From: Sphingobacteriaceae bacterium
GTDB taxonomy: Bacteria > Bacteroidota > Bacteroidia > Sphingobacteriales > Sphingobacteriaceae
DNA length: 5,957 nucleotides
Assembly: GCA_025450155.1 (NCBI GenBank)
Contig: JANWIB010000031.1
Location: 1-5,957 of the forward strand
Reading direction: 5' to 3'
Below are positions 1-5,033 of this stretch, piece by piece (positions within the stretch are counted from its first letter, which is position 1; each line of letters opens with the position of its first letter). Position numbers and translations under genes: made by a program. The notes beneath the pieces were generated by a model. The model was not told the origin of the DNA, made no database searches, and saw only the letters and a program-made list of their open reading frames with translations.

Positions 1-272
1 CTCAGCGTGCAGACAGAAGTAAAATGCTTCATATTTTATCTGATAAAAAACGTCGTGCTTTTTATCAAACGCAATTAGGAAAAGAGTTTCAGGTTCTTTT
101 TGAAGCTGATCAGAAAGATGGTTTAATGAACGGATTTACACCTAATTATGTAAAGGTGAAAGCGAAGTATGATCCGGTTTTAGTAAACGATTTAAAGCAG
201 GTTAAACTGGTGTCAATATCGGCCGATGGAGAAGTAGAAATAAGTGAAGGGTCAGAAGTTTTGACACATTAA
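1..272 (+). CDS. mtaB: tRNA methylthiotransferase, MtaB type (3' end only)
   Basis: This is the C-terminal end of a radical-SAM methylthiotransferase; the reading frame is open from base 3, so the gene starts outside the window and the ATG at 24 is internal. The visible residues include the segment linking the radical-SAM core to the TRAM domain (R-S-K-M-L-H-I-L-S, then a run of Lys/Arg and F-Y). A TRAM-like RNA-binding domain follows (FQVLFEAD, then GLMNGFTPNYVKVK, then a VKLVSI strand). The G-F-T-x-N-Y pattern fits MtaB, which converts t6A37 to ms2t6A37 in ANN-decoding tRNAs, better than MiaB or RimO. The catalytic 4Fe-4S cysteines lie upstream and cannot be checked. The stop at 270-272 is 34 bp before lgt with no clear terminator, so read-through into lgt is likely. 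Family assignment is firm; MtaB rather than a sister subfamily is probable. Confidence 0.82.
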   Translation, partial: QRADRSKMLHILSDKKRRAFYQTQLGKEFQVLFEADQKDGLMNGFTPNYVKVKAKYDPVLVNDLKQVKLVSISADGEVEISEGSEVLTH

Positions 273-306
273 TTTCGTTTTCAAAATCAACCTGTATATT
301 TAGGGC

Positions 307-1467
307 ATGTTTCCAACCATTTCTTATCTGATTGAATACTTAACTGGTATCCAGATTCCATTACCAATACAAACTTTTGGTTTTTTTGTCGCACTTGCCT
401 TTATGGCTGCTTATTGGGCATTTTCCCAGGAATTAAAGCGTAAAGAATCCATTGGTGTAATCCGTGCCTTTAAAAAACAGGTTACCGTTGGTGAGCCCGC
501 ATCTGTCACCGAGTTGGGATTAAATGGATTATTCGGCTTTGCTATTGGATATAAGCTTTTAGACGCAGTTTTAAGTTACACTCAGTTTGTGCAAGACCCG
601 CAAAGCTTTATTCTGTCTGGTAGAGGAAGTTTCTTAGGCGGGTTATTATTAGCTGCTGTATTTGTTTATTGGGCTTACAGCGAAAAAAAGAAGCAACAAC
701 TTCCTAAACCTAAAGTAGCGGAAGAAACTGTACACCCTTATCAATTAATGGGCACCATATTGGTTTGGGCTGCGATCTGGGGATTCTTGGGCGCTAAATT
801 ATTTGATAACCTGGAGCATTGGGATTCTTTTGTCAAGGATCCCATAGACGGATTATTATCTTTTAGCGGGTTGACTTTCTACGGAGGTTTAATTTGCGGC
901 GGTGCTGCTGTTTTATATATTGCCAATAAAAATGGAATTAAGCCGGCGCATATGCTGGATGTTGGCGGCCCTGGCATGATGCTGTCGTATGCGGTTGGGA
1001 GATTAGGTTGCCAAATGTCGGGTGATGGTGATTGGGGAATTGTTTCGAGTATTAAGCCATCTTGGTTAAGTTGGGCGCCAGATTGGATGTGGTCGTTCAA
1101 ATTTCCGCATAACGTTATACGCGAAGGTGTGCCAATTCCGGGTTGCGCAGGAAAATATTGTTTCGAACTTCCTCAGGGAGTCTACCCAACTTCTCTGTAT
1201 GAAACCATTATTTGTTTTATTCTTTTTATTATTCTTTGGTCTTTTAGAAAACGCATCCAAACAACTGGTTTAATGTTCTCTATTTATTTAATCATGAATG
1301 GAGTAGAGCGGTTTTTTATAGAGAAAATCAGGGTAAATGCCACGTATCATGCTTTTGGATTAACGTTTACCCAAGCTGAAATGCTTTCTCTTGTTATGAT
1401 TATTCTTGGAGTTGTTGGGACTATTTGGTCTATAATTAGCCATAGAAAGAAGCAATTCAGCGTTTAG
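307..1467 (+). CDS. lgt: Prolipoprotein diacylglyceryl transferase, long form with duplicated segment
   Basis: Inner-membrane enzyme that moves diacylglyceryl from phosphatidylglycerol to the lipobox cysteine of prolipoproteins, the first step of lipoprotein maturation. The 386-residue product has many hydrophobic segments (about 18-39, 108-124, 146-165, 190-206, 300-312, 358-378). Family motifs are present: the Lgt signature at 231-244 (G-R232-L-G-C-x-M-S-G-D-G-D-W-G, with R232 matching E. coli R143), YPTSLYE at 293-299 (family HPSQLYE), and NGVERFFIEKIR at 331-342 (R335 matching the essential E. coli R239). It is about 95 residues longer than E. coli Lgt. Residues 77-127 resemble 159-209, as if the region before and including the catalytic H-G-G-L loop had been duplicated. 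The loop reads F-Y192-G-G-L, so the usual histidine is Tyr. C280 and C285 flank a short loop before YPTSLYE. The ATG at 307 is the only good start; no Shine-Dalgarno is evident. Confidence 0.96.
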   Translation: MFPTISYLIEYLTGIQIPLPIQTFGFFVALAFMAAYWAFSQELKRKESIGVIRAFKKQVTVGEPASVTELGLNGLFGFAIGYKLLDAVLSYTQFVQDPQSFILSGRGSFLGGLLLAAVFVYWAYSEKKKQQLPKPKVAEETVHPYQLMGTILVWAAIWGFLGAKLFDNLEHWDSFVKDPIDGLLSFSGLTFYGGLICGGAAVLYIANKNGIKPAHMLDVGGPGMMLSYAVGRLGCQMSGDGDWGIVSSIKPSWLSWAPDWMWSFKFPHNVIREGVPIPGCAGKYCFELPQGVYPTSLYETIICFILFIILWSFRKRIQTTGLMFSIYLIMNGVERFFIEKIRVNATYHAFGLTFTQAEMLSLVMIILGVVGTIWSIISHRKKQFSV

Positions 1468-1469
1468 CT

Positions 1470-2261
1470 ATGGATTTAAAACGCCTGACAAGCAGTGTGG
1501 TTGAAATTGCCAAAGAAGCCGCTGCATTTATCAAACAGGAAGATGTTCATTTTGATCCACAGCATATTGAATATAAAGGGTTTAACGATCTTGTTTCCTA
1601 CGTGGATAAAAACTCGGAGCAAAAAATAGTTAAGAAATTAGCCCAATTATTACCTGCAGCTGATTTTATTACGGAGGAAAAGACAATTAATAAGACCGGT
1701 GAAGTTTATAATTGGATTGTGGACCCTTTGGATGGTACAACTAATTTCATTCACGGATTACCTACTTATTCCATCAGTATCGCTCTTCAAAAAGATAATG
1801 AATTGCTATTAGGAGTGGTGTATGAGATTTGCCGGGACGAATGTTTTTATGCGTGGAAAGAAGGAGGGGCCTACCTGAATGGAAAACAAATTTTTGTTTC
1901 CTCTACCGAAAAGATGGAAAAATCATTAATTGCTACCGGATTCCCATATTATAATTTTGAAAAACTGGAGCTCTATATTAATGTATTTAGAGAACTCACT
2001 CAAAAATGCCAGGGTTTGCGTCGCATTGGCTCGGCAGCAGTTGATTTAGCTTATACTGCCTGCGGGCGTTTTGACGCTTATTTTGAATACAATATTAATC
2101 TATACGATATTGCCGCAGGTGTTGTGCTAGTTCGTGAAGCCGGAGGTGAGGTTGTGAATTTTAGCGAAGAGGATGAGTTTGCAGTTTCCAGAGAAGTAAT
2201 CGCATCGAATGGAAAAATTCATACAGAATTAAAAAGTACAATCCAGAAATACTTTAATTAA
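1470..2261 (+). CDS. Inositol monophosphatase family protein
   Basis: A Mg-dependent phosphatase of the IMPase/SuhB family, 263 residues, the normal full length. Metal and catalytic motifs are intact: E69 in ITEEK, then WIVDPLDGTTNF at 82-93 (D85 and D88 are metal ligands, T90 activates water), and the C-terminal metal aspartate D213 in L-Y-D-I-A-A-G at 211-216, followed by V-R-E-A-G-G. The usual Trp before that Asp is Tyr (Y212). Family members hydrolyse inositol-1-phosphate and related substrates such as sugar phosphates or 3'-phosphoadenosine phosphates; the sequence alone does not show which, and no inositol pathway gene is nearby to help. The ATG lies 2 bp after the lgt stop, so translation is probably coupled and the gene shares the lgt transcript. 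The stop codon forms the edge of the inverted repeat at 2259-2284. Confidence 0.94.
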   Translation: MDLKRLTSSVVEIAKEAAAFIKQEDVHFDPQHIEYKGFNDLVSYVDKNSEQKIVKKLAQLLPAADFITEEKTINKTGEVYNWIVDPLDGTTNFIHGLPTYSISIALQKDNELLLGVVYEICRDECFYAWKEGGAYLNGKQIFVSSTEKMEKSLIATGFPYYNFEKLELYINVFRELTQKCQGLRRIGSAAVDLAYTACGRFDAYFEYNINLYDIAAGVVLVREAGGEVVNFSEEDEFAVSREVIASNGKIHTELKSTIQKYFN

Positions 2262-2284
2262 AATGGTTAGGCCATGCCATTTTA
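2259..2284. terminator. Possible bidirectional terminator hairpin between convergent genes
   Basis: Perfect 8-bp inverted repeat, TAAAATGG at 2259-2266 and CCATTTTA at 2277-2284, around a 10-base loop. It sits in the 37-bp gap between the converging phosphatase and nfu-type genes, where a shared terminator is expected. It is AT-rich and has only short T runs on either strand (TTTT then TTATT on plus, TTTT then AATTA on minus), so its strength as an intrinsic terminator is doubtful. Confidence 0.45.
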
Positions 2285-2298
2285 TTGAATTATTCTTC

Positions 2299-2859
2299 TT
2301 ACATCGCTTCCGCAACCACATCGGTTACTTCAGGTACCATTCGTTGCAATAAATTTTGTATTCCTGATTTCAACGTAATGGTAGAAGAAGGGCAACCACT
2401 GCATGAACCTCTCAATTCTACAGTAACCACGCCATCTTTATATGATTTGTAGTGAATTGCTCCACCGTCTTGCTCAACAGCCGGACGCACATAATCATGC
2501 AAAATTTGCTGTATTTTAACTTCAGCTTCCGTACCTTCAAAAGCCGGATGCTCTTCGTGGGGCGTTTCTTTTATTGCTATTTCAGATTCTATAGCTCCCT
2601 TTACAAATTCTTTTAAAATCTGTTCTACATCTGCCCAATCTGTATCTTCTGTTTTTGTAATAGTAACGAAATTACTAGCAAAGAAAACACCATTTACAAA
2701 GTTGAATTTGAATAATTCTTTGGCGAAAGGCGAACTTTCTGCACTCGCTTTAGTCGGGAAGTCGGCACTACCATTAATCAGCAATTTATTCACTAAGAAT
2801 TTCATAGTCGCCGGATTAGGGGTGCCTTCGGTATAGATGTTAATAGTTGAAGTTGCCAT
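2299..2859 (-). CDS. NFU-type iron-sulfur cluster scaffold/carrier (Nfu_N + NifU C-terminal domain)
   Basis: Cytoplasmic Fe-S cluster carrier that receives clusters and passes them to target enzymes. The 186-residue product has an Nfu_N-type N-terminal domain (about 5-90; I-Y-T-E-G-T-P-N-P-A-T-M-K-F near the start, then N-G-V-F-F). A linker with an acidic stretch follows, then a NifU C-terminal domain (about 113-183) with V-R-P-A-V-E-x-D-G-G and the cluster-binding C153-S-G-C156. This is the arrangement of mitochondrial NFU1, unlike E. coli NfuA, whose N-terminus is a degenerate A-type domain. I take the ATG at 2859. A TTG nine codons upstream (2886) also keeps the frame open, but the family similarity starts after the ATG and the TTG lies upstream of the predicted -7 box. 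It lies 78 bp downstream of purB on the same strand, so it could be read from purB as well as from its own promoter. Confidence 0.92.
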   Translation of the reverse strand: MATSTINIYTEGTPNPATMKFLVNKLLINGSADFPTKASAESSPFAKELFKFNFVNGVFFASNFVTITKTEDTDWADVEQILKEFVKGAIESEIAIKETPHEEHPAFEGTEAEVKIQQILHDYVRPAVEQDGGAIHYKSYKDGVVTVELRGSCSGCPSSTITLKSGIQNLLQRMVPEVTDVVAEAM

Positions 2860-2874
2860 AGAAAATAGTTTATA

Positions 2875-2901
2875 CAAAAATACCAATTTTTAACCCATCA
2901 A
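2875..2901 (-). promoter_or_regulatory. Candidate Bacteroidota promoter for the nfu-type gene
   Basis: On the minus strand TATTTTTG (2882 down to 2875) fits the -7 consensus TAnnTTTG exactly and ends 15 bases before the ATG at 2859. A TTG at 2901-2899 could be the -33 element, but the 16-base spacer is shorter than usual, so that half is weak. The box lies within the upstream TTG-initiated reading frame, which supports the ATG start. Confidence 0.5.
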
Positions 2902-2940
2902 CTATGGATGATAAAGTTTTGACTTCAGTATGACGGGTTA
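2891..2940 (-). repeat. Inverted repeat spanning the purB stop and the purB-nfu gap
   Basis: Arms at 2891-2900 (TAACCCATCA) and 2931-2940 (TGACGGGTTA) pair over all 10 positions in the minus-strand transcript, one of them a G-U pair; in a plus-strand transcript the same position is an A-C mismatch. The loop is 30 bases. The outer arm contains the purB stop codon and the inner arm falls between the nfu -33 and -7 candidates. There is no U-run after the stem, so it is not a typical intrinsic terminator. It may be a 3'-end or processing structure of purB mRNA, or chance. Confidence 0.4.
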
Positions 2941-4281
2941 GATACCTGTGTAAGAGAAAGGTGTGATACCTCTTATTTCTTCCTTTACTTTATCATCGAT
3001 AGTTAATGTTTCAATAAATTTCGCAATGGTAGCGGCATTTACCTCTTGATTGGTGCGTGTTAATTCTTTGAGTGCTTCATAAGGATTGGGATAACCCTCT
3101 CGCCTTAAAATGGTTTGAATAGCTTCTGCCACCACAGCCCAGTTAGCTTCCAAATCATTTTTTATAGCGTTTTCATTTAAGATTAATTTATTCAACCCCT
3201 TTAAGGTTGATTTGATGGCGATTAGCGAATGGGCCACCGGAACTCCAATATTACGTAATACGGTTGAATCTGTTAAATCACGCTGAAGGCGAGATACAGG
3301 AAGTTTTGCTGCCAGGTGTTCAAATAATGCATTGGCAATGCCTAAATTTCCTTCAGAATTTTCAAAATCAATCGGATTTACTTTATGTGGCATAGCCGAT
3401 GAACCAACCTCGCCCGCTTTGATCCTTTGATTGAAATAATTCATAGAAATATAAGTCCACATATCTCTATCTAAATCAAGAATGATAGTATTAATCCGCT
3501 TTAAGGCATCGCAGTGAGCAGCAAAATTATCATAATGCTCTATTTGTGTCGTGTGTTGCGAACGGTGAAGTTTTAGCGTGTTGTTCACAAAATTGTTGGC
3601 AAAAACTGTCCAGTTAATTTCAGGGTAAGCACTATGGTGCGCATTAAAATTGCCTGTTGCTCCACCAAATTTTGCAGAAAATGGAATGTGTTGCAACAAT
3701 TGAAGCTGTGCCTCCAGGCGTTCAACAAAAACCATCATTTCTTTACCTAAACGCGTAGGCGAAGCCGGTTGCCCGTGTGTATGGGCCAACATCGGTATGT
3801 TTTTCCAATCTTCGGCTAATTTCTTTAAATAACCTAATAAATCATGTAATGCCGGATAATAACTCTTTTCTAAAGCCAGTTTAAAAGAATGCGGAATAGC
3901 TGTATTATTAATGTCCTGAGACGTTAATCCGAAATGGATAAACTCTTTAAGATCAGATAAATTAAGCTGATCAAATTTCTCTTTTAAAAAATATTCAACC
4001 GCTTTTACATCGTGATTGGTTGTTTTTTCGATTTCCTTAATACGTTCAGCATCTTCCTGATGAAAACGTTCATAAATAGCTCTTAAGGCTGGGATTTTAG
4101 TTTGATCAAAACCTTTAAGCTGTTGTAGTGGTAATTCGCATAGGGCGATAAAATATTCAATTTCAACATAAACCCTGAATTCAATGAGTGCTGCTTCAGA
4201 AAAATAGGCGGCAAGCTCGTGGGTGGTATTTCGGTACCGTCCATCAATCGGCGATATGGCATACAAAGGCGAAAGGCTCAT
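2938..4281 (-). CDS. purB: Adenylosuccinate lyase
   Basis: Cytoplasmic homotetrameric enzyme of the fumarase/aspartase superfamily. It splits SAICAR to AICAR plus fumarate and adenylosuccinate to AMP plus fumarate in purine synthesis. The 447-residue product is close to E. coli PurB (456) and has the same subfamily motifs: SPIDGRY at 10-16, TTNHDVKA at 87-94, GLTSQDINNTA at 118-128, HTHGQPASPT at 167-176 (H169 is the likely catalytic base/acid partner) and the superfamily signature GSSAMPHKVNPIDFENSEGN at 293-312, whose flexible loop carries the catalytic Ser (S294/S295). The ATG at 4281 is chosen because homology begins at once (SPLYAISPIDGRY). The in-frame TTG at 4302 uses the last bases of the predicted -7 promoter box and so cannot be in the transcript. 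It is first in a leftward pair with the nfu-type gene and divergent from tetR. Confidence 0.97.
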   Translation of the reverse strand: MSLSPLYAISPIDGRYRNTTHELAAYFSEAALIEFRVYVEIEYFIALCELPLQQLKGFDQTKIPALRAIYERFHQEDAERIKEIEKTTNHDVKAVEYFLKEKFDQLNLSDLKEFIHFGLTSQDINNTAIPHSFKLALEKSYYPALHDLLGYLKKLAEDWKNIPMLAHTHGQPASPTRLGKEMMVFVERLEAQLQLLQHIPFSAKFGGATGNFNAHHSAYPEINWTVFANNFVNNTLKLHRSQHTTQIEHYDNFAAHCDALKRINTIILDLDRDMWTYISMNYFNQRIKAGEVGSSAMPHKVNPIDFENSEGNLGIANALFEHLAAKLPVSRLQRDLTDSTVLRNIGVPVAHSLIAIKSTLKGLNKLILNENAIKNDLEANWAVVAEAIQTILRREGYPNPYEALKELTRTNQEVNAATIAKFIETLTIDDKVKEEIRGITPFSYTGI

Positions 4282-4299
4282 AGAAAATATTTGGAGGCT

Positions 4300-4307
4300 C
4301 AAATTTA
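4300..4307 (-). promoter_or_regulatory. Candidate -7 box of the purB promoter
   Basis: TAAATTTG on the minus strand matches the Bacteroidota -7 consensus TAnnTTTG exactly and ends 18 bases before the purB ATG at 4281. No TTG is present 17-21 bases further upstream, so the -33 element is missing or degenerate. The leader would be only about 10-14 bases, with no Shine-Dalgarno directly before the ATG. Confidence 0.5.
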
Positions 4308-4364
4308 CATTTTTCTTTAAGGGATTAGTATGATCTGAATTTTAAAGAAAATTAAAAATTCTTC

Positions 4365-4392
4365 GGAAACTTTTGATTTAAAAAAAGTTTCC
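4365..4392. promoter_or_regulatory. Probable TetR-family operator (perfect palindrome)
   Basis: GGAAACTTTT at 4365-4374 and AAAAGTTTCC at 4383-4392 are perfect reverse complements with an 8-base AT-only-but-one spacer, 28 bp in all. It lies directly upstream of the TetR-family gene. Its left arm overlaps the candidate -33 element and its right arm ends one base before the -7 box. A TetR dimer bound here would block RNA polymerase, the usual self-repression layout of the family. The purB -7 box is 58 bp away, so purB need not be affected. Confidence 0.75.
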
Positions 4393-4401
4393 ATAGTTTT
4401 G
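4371..4401 (+). promoter_or_regulatory. Candidate promoter of the tetR-tolC operon
   Basis: TTTTG at 4371-4375 and TAGTTTTG at 4394-4401 fit the Bacteroidota -33 (TTTG/TTG) and -7 (TAnnTTTG) elements, with an 18-base spacer close to the usual value. The -7 box ends 17 bases before the tetR ATG at 4419. This is the best promoter in the window, since both elements are present, and it is interleaved with the palindrome at 4365-4392. Confidence 0.68.
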
Positions 4402-4418
4402 TGCCCGTTAGAAAAAGT

Positions 4419-5033
4419 ATGGATACCGGGGAGATAATTTTAAGGGAAGCGGATAATCTTTTTTGCCAGTTTGGAGTAAAAAGTGTGACAATGGATGATA
4501 TTGCCAAGCATTTGGGAATGTCTAAAAAAACCATTTACCTGCATTTTAAAGATAAGAATGAACTGGTGCAGAAATTAATTGAAATTACTATTGGCGAGCA
4601 GAAATGTATAATAAACAACATGGAGGAGTCAGCCGATAATGCCGTTGATGAAATTTTCTCTGCTGTGGCAAATATTCAGACTCTTTTATCTAAAATGAAT
4701 CCCTTGTTGTTTTATGACTTGCAAAAATATTATCCTGCAGCATGGGACGTATTTCACAATTTTAGAAACAACTTCTTGTTTGATTGTATTGGGAAAAACT
4801 TAAAGAGAGGAATACAAGAAGGATTGTATCGGGAAGAAATAAATATCAGAATCTTAGCAAGAATGCGGGTTGAGCAAATTGGTGTTGTTTTTAATTCTTT
4901 TGCATTTCCGCCAACGCATTTTAATCTTTCTGAAGTGATGACAGTGATAACGGAGCATTTCTTGTATGGAATATGTACAATAAAAGGCCATAAGCTTACA
5001 AATAAATACAAACACATTAATGAAGAAGATTAA
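4419..5033 (+). CDS. TetR/AcrR-family transcriptional regulator
   Basis: A 204-residue DNA-binding repressor. The N-terminal TetR domain covers about residues 4-50: I-I-L-R-E-A-D-x-L-F-x-Q-F-G, then V-T-M-D-D-I-A-K-H-L-G-M-S-K-K-T-I-Y-x-H-F-K, with the helix-turn-helix at about 25-44 and K-D-K-N-E-L-V after it. The C-terminal half (about 60-190) is an all-helical ligand/dimerisation domain with L-Q-K-Y-Y-P-A-A-W and G-I-Q-E-G-L-Y-R segments, as I expect for Bacteroidota regulators next to TolC-type efflux genes; the ligand cannot be told. The ATG at 4419 is chosen over an in-frame GTG at 4401, because that GTG begins with the last base of the -7 box. The gene overlaps the following tolC-type gene by 14 bp. 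The palindrome at 4365-4392 suggests it represses its own operon. Confidence 0.93.
   Translation: MDTGEIILREADNLFCQFGVKSVTMDDIAKHLGMSKKTIYLHFKDKNELVQKLIEITIGEQKCIINNMEESADNAVDEIFSAVANIQTLLSKMNPLLFYDLQKYYPAAWDVFHNFRNNFLFDCIGKNLKRGIQEGLYREEINIRILARMRVEQIGVVFNSFAFPPTHFNLSEVMTVITEHFLYGICTIKGHKLTNKYKHINEED

Noticed and set aside
295..302. TATATTTA as a -7 box for lgt
   Set aside because: It misses the final G, no TTG lies at the right distance, and it would leave almost no leader before the ATG at 307. Read-through from mtaB is the simpler explanation.
271..306. Terminator between mtaB and lgt
   Set aside because: Only a tiny TTTTCAAAA symmetry is present, with no GC stem and no T-run after it.
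879..1260. Two minus-strand open frames (879-1100 and 1066-1260) opposite lgt
   Set aside because: They lie wholly within the strongly conserved lgt coding region, show no recognisable domain and are explained as antisense shadows.
4308..4364. Control of purB by the TetR-family regulator
   Set aside because: The palindrome is 58 bp upstream of the purB -7 box and does not overlap it; nothing in the sequence requires shared control.
4352..4534. Minus-strand open frame across the tetR promoter and start
   Set aside because: It would cover the palindrome, the promoter and the helix-turn-helix coding part; the product has no recognisable feature.
4754..5017. Minus-strand open frame opposite the tetR 3' half
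   Set aside because: Antisense to a clear TetR C-terminal domain, with no domain or start signal of its own.
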